DNA of 64,000 bases from Lycocorax pyrrhopterus obiensis (taxonomy: Eukaryota; Chordata; Aves; Passeriformes; Paradisaeidae). The DNA is taken from contig JACSVZ010000011.1 of assembly GCA_014706295.1 (NCBI GenBank), positions 270,663 to 334,662 of the forward strand. Reading direction: 5' to 3'. The position numbers were made by a program, and so were the translations under genes. Shown here in pieces: positions 47,716 to 61,900 of this stretch (position 1 is its first letter; each line of letters begins with the position of its first letter). The notes below the pieces were generated by a model. That model searched no databases. It was not told the DNA's origin and saw only the letters and a list, made by a program, of their open reading frames with translations.

Positions 47716-50700
47716 CATTCTGCATACCTTAGTTACAGAAATGACTTATGGACCAGAGTTTTAAATACTGTGATACAAAAATAATAGATGGTGTTCTACT
47801 CATCAGAATGTGTAATTTTTCTATGAAAAAAATGGGTAAATTCAGCAGACACACTTTTAAATAGACTTAATTCTGTGTTATGTATTTTAATAATTTTAAG
47901 CATAATGATTTGTCCTGTCTATTGTCATTTCCTTGATCTCGTCCTTTTATGGGTGGTTACAATCAGATTTGTAATTTTCTATCCTGCTTTCCTTCATGTA
48001 GAAAGGACCAATAGTGTTAAAGTGCATGCAAATGCTGTCAGCTTCAGTTGTTTGGCAAGTGGGAATTATGGAGGATATAGGACCTTGAAAATTGAATTTT
48101 CTTTGGGAGTTAGTTTTCTTCCCATTTCCCAAATGTCCTCATTATGTATCATATCATTAATGAAAATCAGTGACATTTTGAATTACATTGATGAAACCAA
48201 GCATCCAGAATAGTTGGTTCTTGCAGATGAAATCTCTTCCTTGATGACCTGCAAATAATTGCTGTGATTATTAAGTTTGCTGATATTTTTCAAATAATAG
48301 ATTTGAGGGATATTTGACAAGATTCATCAGTTGAAAAAGGCACTTTTCTTCTACCTTATAGTTTAAATAACTATAAGCTAAGGAAAAAGACAAAAAAATC
48401 TTCTCTTTCGCAGATGTTATATCTCTTGTAATGTGAAATGTTATTCTAATGCTTTAGAAAGTGTTTATCTTTAGTCTAAGCAATTATCTGATCGGCACCT
48501 TCTTTCTTTTTCTTCTCCTGCTATCTTTTCTCTTGTCTGGATTCTTCAGCTTCCCTCTTCCTTTCCTGAGAACTGAATAATAATTAAAAGAAAAAGTCTC
48601 ATTAAAATACAGTTAGTTAAATATGTATGTTTTAACAAGTGTTTCTAATAGAAAGCACTGCTTGTGATGGCTGCCTCTATTATATGTATTTTGAAATTTT
48701 TCTAGATTTGGAAAATGCATCTTGTGTGGACAGACAAAACCTTTCCCTTCTGGAGGTAATTTCTATCCTCACAGTGCTTGATTCAACATGTTTAGACTAC
48801 GTATGAGATGAAAAACTGGGGAATGGAGAAGCACATATAGAGCCTGAAGAAAATAGTCAGTTATTAAAACAATTTAGCTCGTCATTAAATCTCACAATTT
48901 TGGAATATGAATAGGTTGCTCTTCCCTTTGCCTCATCTGCCATTTTACTATAGCAGAAAATTTGGTGCTGGACAAAAGAGGAAGGGTAGCCTAGCAGTTA
49001 AAATAGAACTTGAAGCCAGGATCTTGATTTTTGTTCTGACTGCATCAATGACAAACTGTATCGTCCTGTGCAACTTACCAAACCTCCGAGTCTCACCTAC
49101 CACTCTGTAAATGTCATATAACTACATAGGATGCTGTGAAGTTTAATTAGAATTAATTTTACTCCTTCAAGTACCTTGTGTTTCTCAGATGAAACATGCT
49201 ATTCAAGTGCGAAGGATAATTATCATGTTGCGTCTGTGTTTTTCTGGTACATTATTACTATTTTATTAACTATGTTTTGGAAAAAAAACCACCCCCAAAC
49301 TGCAGTACTTACTGCTTTTCAGTTTTGTTCATATGGTATTGAGATGTGAGGTGGTTTTATTTGAGAATGTTAATGACTGTTAGCAGATTGTCACAAAATG
49401 TCTGGCTGTTTGGATACTTTGAGCACCTTAAATCATTCACTTAGGTGTAAGGTGGTCATATTGCTTCTAAATGTAGTGAATTAGCCCAGCAATAATAGCC
49501 TGCAAAGTCTCTGTTGATAGCTTCCTTGTAGCTGGTCAGGCTTGACCCAGACAGCATTGTGGAGCAATCGTTCAGAAAATTGTTCTAGCAATCAGTGCCT
49601 GGTGCCGCCTTAACGTTTGCCAGTCTTGTGGGGAGCTGAGCATACCTTATGCAACAGGCCACTACTATTTCTCCTTTTTTTTTTTTTTCAGCCGTAGCAC
49701 TGAAGTCCAGGGAAAGCTGAGATACCAGAGGATGACACGTAACACATGGAAGCTCGCTGTCTTGGTGGATATGAAATAACTGTGTTGTTTCCAGATGGAA
49801 TCATGGCTACATGAGAAATAAAAATAACTGATTGTAGCAGTATCTCCATATCCCAAGGACATAATAATTCAGAAAGTGTTGAGTTATAAACTGTTCTTGT
49901 ACTTTAACATGGATTTGAGCATGTGATTGGGCTTTTCTTGTAGCTGAGCTTTCAGGAGCCTGAAATAGAAAGGCAGTATTAACAAATAAGATCAGATCAT
50001 TTGGGGATAATGAACTTCTTTCAATAAGGTTATTGTTTTATCAGCAGGTCACATTATTTTTGTCCTTGCTTGCCATGAACTATAAAGTATGACTGTGTAA
50101 CACACAGGACTTCTGTGTTGAGATTAGATACATGTGTCTGAAGAGACAGCCTCTGCTAGTCAAGGCCACTGTTGTAACCAACTTACCTTGCTCATAGACA
50201 CGCTTACTGGAAAACTGCTTGAGCTGCTTTGGTGCCATCCTATTCTAAAGTAGGTTAGAGCATAAAAATGAAATGAATAGGTTTATGCTGTTCTTACACT
50301 TTCTAGGTACAGCATGCAAATGCATACCACAATACTACCTAAGCCAAATGCAGACCCAACTCATCCACTGAGGCTGCATTTTTGTTCTGCTTTAATAAAG
50401 CCACTCTGGAGCAAAGCCCTTCAGAGTGGCAGTCTTACTTGTGTCATTGTCTCCACTGTCCTAAGTATAAAGTAGCTTATGATAGTCCTGACAGATGTGG
50501 AGTAGTATTGGCCAATGTGAGCTTTGTCAACTTTATGCAAGAGTTCTTTGCCAGCATAGACCAGATAGTAACTTCAAGATTCCAAGCTTACACAAAAAGT
50601 GTATCTTAAATGCTAATCCAGCCCTGATTAAGGTACATTAGCATGGGAACTCCAGGCTGACAGCTAAGTCTCACATCTAGTTGGCTATTCTTTGCAAGCA

Positions 50701-52029
50701 AGCATCTTGTCTTTGGTTTACCTGGCAACTTGTGTGTATGTAGGATAGGATGCTGAGTGGAAAGGCATATGCATTTTGTAGGACTTGTTAGATAAAAAGT
50801 GTCATTTGACATACTTTGCTATTATCAGGAGTGATACGGTACTGGAATGTTCTCAGAGCAGGGATTAGGCACAGGTACATCTGAAGACTCCAGCAGTTCC
50901 TTGTTTCTCCCTTCCTGTATGTGTCAGCCTATGATGCCTATGTTAACACATGGGATTTGAGACCTGAAGTCATGTAACAAACTAAATGCTGGTTGTGCTG
51001 TAATGCCTGATGACCACTTGGATGCCTGGGATCTGATGGGTCTGGCACCATACTGGGCAGACAGCAGTTTGCTGTCTGGCACATCTCTGTTGCCCTTTGA
51101 GGAGTAACTGGTCATGGACATGAACTTAGCTGAGGCATTAACAAAGAGACTACCAGGTCTGTGAAGACACTGACAGACTGAAAGAAAATGCAGATGGGTA
51201 CTATGCATTTGAAAGTGTTTATTATTTAAAGTCAGTTACTGGGAAATATATAAAATGAAAGGGTCAGAGTAAGACATTGTGCCTTGTTGAGTTTGCCTTT
51301 TAGATTTTAGGAGATCAAAAAGAAAAAAGGAGGAATATGTCATATTGCAGGTAATTAAGGATTCATCAGGAAATAAGGAACACTTGGTCCTTCTCATAGC
51401 TTTGAGGACAAAAGGTGAAGGGTAGCTGGTATAATATCTTCCATATGTGGCATGCTAATTGGAAGAATAGAAATGAGGCATTTGGAAAGCTAAATCTAAG
51501 CTCTTATAAATGGAAATTGCTTTTGTGTAATGAGTTTGCTGGTAGGCTCAGTGCCTTACACTTGGAAAATAAGAAAAGATTTTTGATTATGTGTTTGTAA
51601 ATTAGGGTTAGCCTACCTGTTGAGTTAGTTCTAAGGATTAAATAACCTTTAAGTGAAGAATTGTGTTTTTTCTTTCCCTATAAATACTTGGGATTTAATG
51701 ATGATTTGCAAGCGCTGCAGTATCTTCTTACCAGTGCCTTAGTCTAGGCTTTGGGTATTTTAGTTTAAGTCTTTCCAGAGTTTTGAAAACCTCACATTGG
51801 GAATGACATACAGGAATAGCTTGTTTCTGAGACCTCAGGAAAGTGTGAGGCTTATTCTGATTAGGTATAGCTTTGTCTTTGAGGACAAAAGGGCGTCACC
51901 ACCACTTTGTTTTGATAGACATTCCCTGGCCCAGAAAAAATGGATCTCTGTCCAGGTGAGTCGAGCCAGTGAAAACACCTTCTGGGTAGTTATGTCCCGC
52001 AAATGTACAAGTTCTTCTGGGATGGATAG

Positions 52030-52470
52030 GGCAGGACTTCTCTGTGAAAGGCTGTAACGTGAGAAAAGTCGAGAGACGGAGTTGCACGTTATTCCCGCTA
52101 GATGGCAATTAAACCCCATTGGATAAAACGGCTCGTAACGCCAACGCTTTCGAGTCTTGTAGCTTACTTCAAAGTGCTAAAAGCTGGACTTCGGAGTAAA
52201 TCTTTGGGATATCTGTATTTTCCTTGGACTAGAACTTGCAATAATTTCCATATGACAAAGGAAATAGTTAAAGCTGAACCGAATTTTGGATTGCACATTT
52301 GGATTCATACATGTTTTGGCAGTTTAGTAAAGGATATATTTGGTTTCTGTGCTGTAGAACCCCCACCTCCTTGGGGAGAGGGAGTAGTAGAGTCAGCAGC
52401 AAGTAGGAGAGCTCTTGGCGGGGTGGCCAACTGGAAATTCGCTGCTAGGAAGCCAGAAGAGCCCTAATTA
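52030..52470. other. CpG-rich patch with a 121-codon open frame, unrecognised
   Basis: About eleven CpGs fall between 52050 and 52200, in surroundings where CpG is rare. A CTCF-like motif lies at 52095-52109 and a plus-strand open frame runs 52102-52467. The frame starts MAIKPHWIKRL and includes a proline run (EPPPPWGEG). I do not recognise it, and no splice sites or coding bias were established. It may be an orphan CpG patch, an insulator, a first exon of a non-coding RNA, or an old insertion. Confidence 0.35.
52095..52109 (+). promoter_or_regulatory. CTCF-like motif in CpG-rich patch
   Basis: CCGCTAGATGGCAAT fits about 13 of 15 positions of CCASYAGRKGGCRSY by eye and contains one CpG, so binding could be methylation-sensitive. 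Same orientation as the motif at 31343. Confidence 0.45.
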
Positions 52471-55014
52471 GGCAGGCAAGTAGAGCCTGATCCAAAGCCT
52501 GCTGAAGTTAATGGGAGTATCTTTGGTTAGTGCATTTTTTTACCTATTTCCATGTAAACTAACCAAATGAGTCTCTCCTCTTAGCAGTCTGCTTTATATA
52601 CGTTGCATCATCTACTGCAATTGCTAGTATACTAGGAATAAATGTATGTCTGTACTATTTGTAATGAAGATATGACATTCATGTGCTCTGTATGAGTAAC
52701 TTACAGGAGTACTTTTGAGGTAATTGAATTGGTTTTCTATTTTTTTACTAATTAGAATTTGCAACAATATAATTTTCTCACGTGTGTGTTGGAGAGTATA
52801 ATGTCTTTTGAATGAAGTGGAGGGAGACCTTTTATCCTGACTATTGTCTCAATATATTTCAGCTAAAGTTCAAATTAAATATAGAATATCAGAAGTTGTG
52901 CTGCCCTAGCGTGCACCCAGGGACCTTAATAACGGCTGGTTCTGGACTTCTAAAATGTCACAGTTAGCAGAATTCAGGCAAAAGCTGCTATAGTCTTGCT
53001 TCTCTGTTTAAAGTTGCTCCAGTACTGGCAATACTCATCTCAGAGATAACTAATATAAAATACTGGAAATTACTCTGTACTCTATAATCAGAAAAAAAAT
53101 CCCCATAGATTCAGTGGGAATACTGCCTGGGTAAACCCACGGGTATTGTGTGCATTGTGAGATTGCATGCAAAGAAAGATCATCTCTATAAACTAACTTT
53201 ATGGCCTGTTTTTAAAAAAACCTAAATAAAGATTAATGGAAATAGCTTCTCTGATTACACCACTGCTTTATGCTTATTTGAGCAACTTTAAATAGATAAG
53301 GAAATATGAGTTTCAATCTGTGCCTGGTGCCCCAGAGTAATTGAAACTCCCTTTTGTTGCAGAAGTGCTGGCTATAACCACTGTAAAACTGTAAAATGTT
53401 TGCCAGTTATTCTTGCAGAATTCTGGCTTTGTCTGTCAAAGTTTTTTCACCCTATTCACACAATGTTAGTGTAAATTTAATGGTTATTTTAAAAGATACA
53501 CCTAATCTTTTCATTACAGAAGCACAGCATATGAAAAAAGTGAAAGATAGCACTGTCAGGTTTTCATATTGGTCAGTCACAGTTGGATTCAGGTAGCTTT
53601 GCACTAGATTTTGTACAGAGTTGATTTGTGATTGCAAAAGGCCACTGGTTTCCTAATAGCTGACAATGACTGCTACACATTGCACACGCAGAAAAGTTTT
53701 AATGTTTTTCAGTCTAGTTGAGTTGATGTTGCATCCCTGAAAGGCTCAGTTTTCTTCTACAAGATGCTGCACTCCAGCTCTGAGGAAGTAAAGAAGTTCC
53801 CTGTTTGTATGGATGGGTGATGTAGCTGTCTTTGACCTTAAAGACATATGAGTTTGTCTGTCCCCATCTCCTCTCAGCCAACTCTACATACAGGTCTACT
53901 TCATGCAGACACTTTCATATTCTAGGCTTGGACTCCCTCCTTATCCTTTCAGTTCTTACATGTTCGAATTGAAATTCTGCCATGCCATGTTTTTCGGCAT
54001 AGTAGACAGAATCGAGGAATTGATCAGTTTACAAAGGATCATGGCTAGATCAGTTTGGAAGGGAAATGCAAGATTTTGTGTTCATGTGGGTGCTTAGTAA
54101 GATGGGAGAAACTGTTGATTGGTGTCCTTTGTCTAGAGCTTTTAGACTTGGAGGGTAGATCCAGGTAGGGGTGTAGCTCCTAAGCGGTGATGGCTTATTA
54201 AGCCCTGTGTGGAGCAGCACAGGGCTGTACACTGATACCAAGGCAACTGCTGCACCAAGCTAGTTTGGATATGGAAAATAGTGTAATAACCTTCAGGAAG
54301 AGTGCAGGGCACTGAATCTAGCTGGGGATATGTAGGCAAATGGTTCAGTGGGCCCATATAAGGCAGGAGCTGTGGATTCATAGCTTAGACAACCTTCCCA
54401 AGGATAGATGCTGGCTCCATTCTTTCTAAAAATTAAGTAGAAATAATATGGTTTAAAAAGTGATTTTAGCTACTTTTGTATATAATAATCCAGCAGTTTA
54501 ATGCGGAAGCCAATATTCAGTGCCTCCTCAGGTAGGAGAGTCTTCAGTCATCTTTCTTCTCCCAAGAGAGCTGTGTCAACTGCCTCTAAGGAATACAACA
54601 CAGTATGAGGGAGTGAGTGCAAGGAAGGGAATGAATCTGTCAGTTAGTGACTAAAGAATTCACCAGAAGTCAGGGTTTAGTCCCAATTCAAAACAGTTCC
54701 CAGGTGAGCTCTTTGGCCACCTGGCTAGGGAGGTAGGTTCCTGTTGGCTTCTCTCTCTTTTCTGGTCCAGTGAATTCTGAATTCCTTCTTGCACACGAGC
54801 ACTTTAACAGTGTTCTCTCTGACTGCATTTTAAAAGAATGGGGTCTTCTGATTGCTGTCAGGCATGAGACCATCTGTCAGGTCAAGAGACTTTGATGGGC
54901 AGGCGCTGAATTCTTGCATCCTAATTAATGTTAGCAGTTGTATATGTGCTGAGCAGAACTCAAGGAACAAGACAATATTGTAAAAATTAAGGGTTCATCT
55001 GGAATTAGGGCATA

Positions 55015-55915
55015 TCACAGAATTACAGAATACGCTGAGTTGTAAGGGTTCTACAAGGATTATCAAATCCAAATCCTGGCCCTGCAGAGGACCATCCCCA
55101 AGAGTCACACCAGGTGCCCAAGAGTATTGTCCAAATGCTCCTTGCGCTCTGTCAAGCTTGGTGCTGTGACCACTGACCTGGGGAGCCTGTTCCAGTGCTC
55201 AACCACCCACTGGGGGAAGAATGTTTATCTAATATCCAACCTAACACTCCCCTGACACAACTTCAGGCTATTCCTTCGGGTCCTGTCGTTGGTCACCAGA
55301 GAGAAGAGATCAGTGTCTACACCTCCTCTCCCCCTCATGAGCAAGTTGTATATTGCAATGAGGTCCCCCTCAGTCTTCTCTTCTCCAGGCTGAACACACC
55401 AAATGCCCTCAGCCGCTCCTCATACAGCTTCCCCTCAAGGCCCTTCACCATCTTCGTTGCCCTCTTTTGATGCTCTCTAATAATTTAATATCTCTTTTAT
55501 ATTGCAATGACCAAAACTACACACAATGTTCAAGGTGAGGCTGCCCAAGCCCAGAGCAGAGCTGGACAAGCCCCACCCTTGTCTGGCTGGCAATGCTGGG
55601 CCTGATGCCCCCGTGACAGGGATGTCCCTCCTGGCTGCCAGGGCACTGCTGACTCAGATCCAACTGGCCATCGAACAGGATCCCCAAGTCCCTTTCTGTG
55701 GCACTTCTTTCCAGCATCTCAGTCCCCAGTCTGTCCATACATCCCGGGCTGCCCTGTCCCAGGTGCAGAATCGGGCACTTCCCTTGTTGAACTTGACATG
55801 ATTGCCCAGTCCTCTAACTTGTTAAGGTCTCTCTGCAGGGCTTTCCTGCCTTTGAGTGAGTCGACAGCTCCCCTCAGTTTTGTATGTCTGCAAACTTGCT
55901 TAGTATCTAGTTGAG
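55015..55915 (-). mobile_element. CR1 LINE, 5'-truncated copy, ~900 bp
   Basis: The best preserved CR1 here. On the plus strand it opens with the reverse complement of the terminal microsatellite (catatcacagaattacagaa) and runs through ttggtgctgtgaccactgac, ttcaggctattccttcgggt, gtcaccagagagaagagatc, ctcttctccaggctgaacac, gcatctcagtccccagtctg and ggtctctctgcagggctttc. It ends near gcaaacttgcttagtatc, just short of the catalytic FADD region of ORF2. It is broken by stops and indels and is not mobile. In the stretch that both cover (about 55450-55915 against 1570-2050) it represents the same kind of CR1. Confidence 0.93.
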
Positions 55916-58900
55916 GTATCAGGTCTTTGTATCACAACTTTGTATTAAGGCACCTTCCTCCTAAATGATACTGTGAAATGCCTGCCTGCATCTTTCATGT
56001 GAGTTAATTCTTAGATCCCTACATATTTTTGTAAACTAAAGTGGCATCTTCTTTGGAATGCTTGTATCTACAGCTTTAATTTACTTCAGTTCCATTAGAA
56101 TATACACAGGTCACAAAATACCTTTAATTTAGTTATTGCAATGCCTTGAGTGACAGGTTCTTGGTAGAGTTGTACCATGACAAAAAGGAAGTGTGAAAAA
56201 ATACAAGACGATGACAGTACAGTCCCTGAACATTGACTGTCAGAAATTGAGAAAAGCGTGTGTTCAATTACTGTACCTGACAGCATTTTAACATTGTTCC
56301 ACTGGTGCTTAAGGATATGTTTTATAGGATTTCTTGTAGTGTCTGAACTAATTTAAGACTCTACAGGACTGAAACATGCAGAATAAGTTAATGTGAGACT
56401 TCTTTACCCTGAATGAGGTGCTATGACAGATCCTACAAATAAAACATGGAAGCTTTCATTTTGTTGGCAATGGAAAATCTGAGCAGAGCAAAGGCCTTAC
56501 AGAATAGTGTGATAACCATTGGAGGATCCTTGGTCAGAGAGGACTGATGTGCTGATTCATGCTCTGGCACTCTGAATGATTGTGCTGCTTGTTGGGAATC
56601 ACTTCATTGTATCAGTAGAACTGAGGTGGAAAAAGGCTAGGAATTCATTCTGGCTCTTCATTAGGCTTCATGACTCCTGGCTGTATTCTACATTTCAGTA
56701 TCTTCCTGCTCTCAGAGAAGGTTTGAAAGAACTGTGTGGCAATACTCCCTGCCAGCAGTGAGCCTGATATTAGATTGCCTGTGGGCCTCTAGCCCATCTC
56801 CTCAAAAACACAGGTGACCTTCAGTTCCCCTTTCTTTAGTAATTCCAGGCAAGTTAATGGTTGCTACTGGAGGTTATTGAAAAGGTGGAAAGATGCCCAG
56901 AGAATGGAAGAAATATAGTCCCAGTGAGTAAGTCATGGAACAGGAAATGTGAGAAGACCTGGGTTTCAGTACCAGTACTTCTGCGGAGTTGGTACTTGTT
57001 TGCTGTCTTTTCCCTTGTCTGTGAAATAAAGCTAGACATTTTGCCCCTGCTTTGAGGAAAAAAATGTGTGGATGAAAAGGTCTACATAAGTCTACTGCTA
57101 AGCAAATCTTATAAATTGCTGTTCATACTGTGGGACCATCTCACTTCAGATATAAGCTCTGAAAATACACCCCAAAAAAATCTTCACTGTTCAGGTGAAT
57201 TTATTTCAGATGCGGTGAAGTTATAACAGTATTATAGTGCTGTAGTGTTTCAGTTTCTCCATCATTGTATGAAGAGAGGACTTAATTTTGAAAATTGCCA
57301 GAGGTTGCCAGACAGCAGAAACAAACGAAAACATTATTACACATAATGGAGGTAACATTATTAAAAGTAATGGGCAATATGATTGTACAACTAGTACTTA
57401 TGTATTTATCCTAAGCTGTGTTGCTTTTTTGCTGAGGGATGGTAAGGGAAGGTGTAATGGCTCGGCTGCTAGTTAGAAAGGTGCTTTTCTGAGAGTTTTG
57501 TCTGATAGTGGAAGCAAAAGTCACATATAACACTCAGTGTGTGAGAGGATAAGTTCCAAGCTGATCTGCTGTATTGCTGTGTTCCAGCAGCAGTTTTAGT
57601 GGCTACCTGCTATAGTTCTGCTAGGAAAGGCTTCCAACTGTTCAAATTATATATATAGCATGAAGATATGTTTTAGCAAGTACATCTTCTGTATATTATC
57701 CTCAGTGATATGGGTTACTTGTTCTTGACAGTCAGCTGTTAGCTATCTTTGCTGACATGGGTTATCCCATTTGAGATGTTTGGGTTTTTTCATGGTTTAG
57801 TTTGTTAGCTTTAAAGTCTTTTATTCTCAAGTTACCTTAAGGAAATCCTTAAGGCAGCAAGTAAATACATCTCACATTATATGTATTCTGTGACGTATGC
57901 TCCAAATCCCTGTTGGGAATGTGTCAGGAGGAAAGAGATCAGCCATGAGTGTCTGTATATGAGCATTTAAACATAGAAACTCGTGTCTCCTTCTTGTCAG
58001 CTTTGTTGTCTTGCAGTTACAAGTTTTCTGGTTGGTATCCTGGAGCAGATAAGGGGCTAAGTATGACAAAGACAGCAGGTAAGTACAACAAAGAGAGCAG
58101 TTCTTTCTCAGCAGCCTGTGTCACGTCAGTCCTGTGACCGCTGGTGCCAAGGAAGTTCTTGAGCTTTGATGTTAGCATGTACCATACCAGCTGAGTGCTG
58201 TTTATCTTCCTCTGTTCATGATGATTTTCTATGACTTCCAACAGGGCATGGACCTGCTGAAGTTCCGGTTGAGGACAGATCTTAGACAAAGATCCTTTGA
58301 GAACTACACTACTGGACCCCTGTTGATCTCAATCTGTACTGCTGATTTTCATTTGATGCAGTGAAAAGAATCCACATCAGCTCAGTCTGACTCATTTTGA
58401 ACTAAGTTTCCTAGGGCAGCTGCAATTGAGTATTACTTTTTGGCATTCTTCACCTTCAACTTGAAAAGAGTGCCTCAGTGTTTAGATTTTTTAAAAATTT
58501 TTTTGATTTTTTTTTTTTATTTTTAAGCTTTGAATTCTTGCCTAGATTGAAAGATGATAATAACTAAGTGTCGTTGAGGCAATTTCCATGGTTTTAAATA
58601 GCCATTTTCCTTTCATGGCGAATCACTGGAAGTTCAGTTTAACAACAGAGTGAAGAAACACATTAAAAATTCAGTAGTTTAATAGTAGATGCAATAAATA
58701 AATTAAATCAGACATACCTCTGAATTTCTTGTGCAAACATTGTGTGACAGAATTGGGTACAGTATATATGTTTGTATACTTGTCTATACAAGTACCTTTA
58801 TGGTACCTGTCCCTGCAGGTAATCTTATCCATATGCAGTATTTGCATATGCCAATTTGTTCTTTGCACAGACAGCATTCTTCACTGCCTGAAAAATTTGC

Positions 58901-61900
58901 ACATTATGCTGTTATTTTTAATGTTTTCATTGAAGGTTGTAGAAGAGTAAAAGGTAAAGAATTGCTCCAGGAATTAATATTCAGAAAATGCATTAAGATA
59001 TGGACAAAACTTGAATTTCTGTGATGTGTTAGGAGAAAAGAAAATCTCAGCAGAGAAATTCTGAAATCAAGAAGTACGTGTATTCAGGAGGATAATGCTG
59101 GTCTGTTGTGGAAGGCATATGTGTAGCCGGCTGGAGAGTGAAACTGTAGCCAGTGCCAGTAGTGTGAGGATGGGGGACATATCTCAGCTAGCAGAGCTGT
59201 ACTGTTACAACATGTTCAGTGTGTCTGCACCTCCTCCAGTAATGCAGCACTTGCCTTTGCTGGCTTCCTTCTCAGTTTGTACGATACGCTCCAGGCCAGT
59301 CCCTGACAGACATACAGCCAGACTGGACGGGACTGTCAGCTGCAGAAAGGGTCAACAAAATGGATTTGATCCTGCAGAGCAGACAACAGCAGTTGTTATG
59401 TTGCAGAAGGTGACCCAAATCTGTTTCATGACTTCTCTGTTCATGAGATTTATCTGCCTTAGTGATAAAATCACAAAAGGGAGGATAACAAAAATCTGAT
59501 GACTGGTGTTCTCGCAGAGGTGATGTATAGATCTACTTGTATAGAACATGTATTGCTTATGCCAGCATGATGACTGATTTCAGTGGTACAGGCAATGGTT
59601 AATGTCACCCTTTGGCAATGGTGTGATTCTTAAATCCCACATAAGGTCCATTTAGAGAGTTTCAGTGAGACTTCAGCAGTGTGTGAGATCTGCCAAGAGT
59701 TTTTGCGCTGGAGGAGTACGGGTTGACAAGATCAGCCCTAACATGTTAAGTGCTGTTTATGATATTATTATTGCTTTGTGAATTCATTTCCCATAGAGAC
59801 AGACTGGAGATGAAATGTTCAGATTCAAACTTCCTCTCTGCTCTGGGGTGTCAGCTCCATGGCTTAGATTTGCACCCATGTCATTCTAGTTATTAACAGC
59901 AATAGTCAGTATTGTGATTATAAACTGTATGAGGAATGCAAACAATCGATTTTCATGAAAAGGCTAGGAAGACAGTATTTTCAAGAATAAAAGGAACATA
60001 ATCATCATTCATAGGTAAGATCTGTTATTTACACTATGGGGATTCATGTCACAGCATTTTAGTAAGTTGCTTGGCTGAACTTGTTATCTAGCTGCCAAGA
60101 ACGGAAGTGAGAGAGAAGAGCCAGAGAGAATTATTGGACTCTACACTCCAAACTTACATCATGTAAACATTTATAACAAGACTTTTATTTTCAGCACTGA
60201 CCATTTTGGAGGGGGCCTCTTTGTTGCTTAATTGCTGGCAGACGGCTTTTGAATGCACCTTTTGGCTTGTTTGTGATGATGCAGCAAGCCAGCAAACCTG
60301 GACCTACATGGTACTTGCAACATGTACAATGAAAACTTCTAGTCATCCTTTTCTCTCTCCAGGTTCCCAGCCACAGCCAGCTGCTTGGAGTTAAGCACTT
60401 CTTTATGCCCCCGCTGTTAATGCTCACTTCCAGTGATCAATGGTCCCACCCTGCTTTCTCAGCATATTGTGGTGAAATCAATAATCATGCATGAGAGAGA
60501 GAGAAAGAGGCTGACATTTCCATTTCTCCTTATTCTCAGTTACAAAAAAGAATATAAATTTGAAATATGGTATTTTTCCATTGAAGAATAGTAACAGATA
60601 ACAATTTGCAGTATACCTGGCAGCATTTACCTTGGCACAGGAAACAATCTTCTATTGCAGTCCAGTCTTCCTGCTGATATCAATAGTGCTTTTCTCTTTC
60701 ATAGTTCCAAGTTATGTTCTTCCCAGATCACTTCAGTTCACATTACGAATGAAATGCATAATTCAACAAGTTGCCTGTTTCTTTGAGATGAATCTTGTCT
60801 GTAAAACAGCACAGAGCAGAACAGTGGGGAAGAGGAGAATAATTCAGGCTTTTCCCTGCACACAGATTTCTGATGATGCTACAAGTATCTGACCCAATGC
60901 AATTATGTGGGTAAACTCCATAAGTTTTTCTTAGCATTTTATTGCAGTTCATCAGTTTGTACTATTTAGGCTGTAACCAAAGCTGAGTTTATACAGGAGT
61001 TTTGTTTGTTGTTGTTGTTTTCAGAACCCCTTAATGCTCCTCACTGACCCTTTTATAAGCTATAACTTTTGCTCACACTCCATAAGTCAGGGAGTCTTTA
61101 GTAAAAGAGCCTATCAAGAAAAAAAATCTGGGATGCTTTCCAGGGAAATGCATGTATAATAGAGAATTCTGGCAGTTTTTCATCTGGCACTAATTTATTA
61201 CTTCAAGCTGGCTTGCTCTTTAGACTATAATAAACAGTATTTTACATCTAACAAATCACTTTTAATATCCCTGACCTTGACAATGGGTATCTAGTATGGG
61301 TTTAAAAGAAAAAATTGTACCCAGAAATTCAGTGTGTCACGAACTGATGTAATCATGGTTCTTTGTTAAGTTTCAGAGTTTCTGGTGAAATGAAAGATGT
61401 ATGCAAGAATAGGTTGTTTTAATAGAGACATCTACCATCTCCAGCTATGCCATGTATGCTAAGTTTTGGAGAGTACAGTCTTTATGTTTAGTCTAAAAGA
61501 ATTTAAATTATGTAGTCATGGAAGGAAACATTGAATTCAATGACGTAAAGGCAGCATTTTGCTGAAGTCAGGAGGCTGCTGTTTGTGTACCCTTAAGAAT
61601 TCAAAGAAATGCTGTATCAAGACACTCAAATGTGTTTAGATGGAAGTTGTATTCATTCACAAGTTCCTTACTCTCTCAAAGTGAAAAGGATTGCTCTTAC
61701 TTTTATTAAAAATCAGGTGTGAACTCCCAAAAGAGAACAGTGTCAAAAGGTTCTCTGTGCCCCTGGAACATGCCGTCTTTCTCTTTTAAGACAACTGATA
61801 GCTAGGGAGTTGCTTCTCAGGTCCCTGGATGGGAGAAATAATGAGAAGTTGAAATATATCTTGATTAAAGAGCAGCAGAAGGTTGCTTGCTTCATGATCC

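Larger units (their letters stand above)
47716..55014. other. Intergenic sequence with a small CpG-rich patch
   Basis: Mostly AT-rich unique DNA without recognisable exons. A run of T ending in CAG at about 49674-49692 looks like a splice acceptor but leads into no open exon that I can support. The exception is the patch at 52030-52470, listed separately. Confidence 0.5.

Noticed and set aside
49674..49692. Polypyrimidine run plus CAG as a splice acceptor
   Set aside because: No supported exon or donor follows, and T-runs ending in CAG are common in AT-rich DNA.
51940..52020. Possible third copy of the inverted-repeat arm (shared accttctgggt)
   Set aside because: Only about 13 bases agree, and the flanking sequence does not align with either arm.
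55195..55801. Plus-strand frames of about 91 codons in the 55-kb region
   Set aside because: They read the antisense strand of the minus-strand CR1 copy.
59095..59499. 134-codon plus-strand frame as a possible gene
   Set aside because: No domain, no splice or promoter signal, and unremarkable composition. It is within the length expected by chance over 64 kb.
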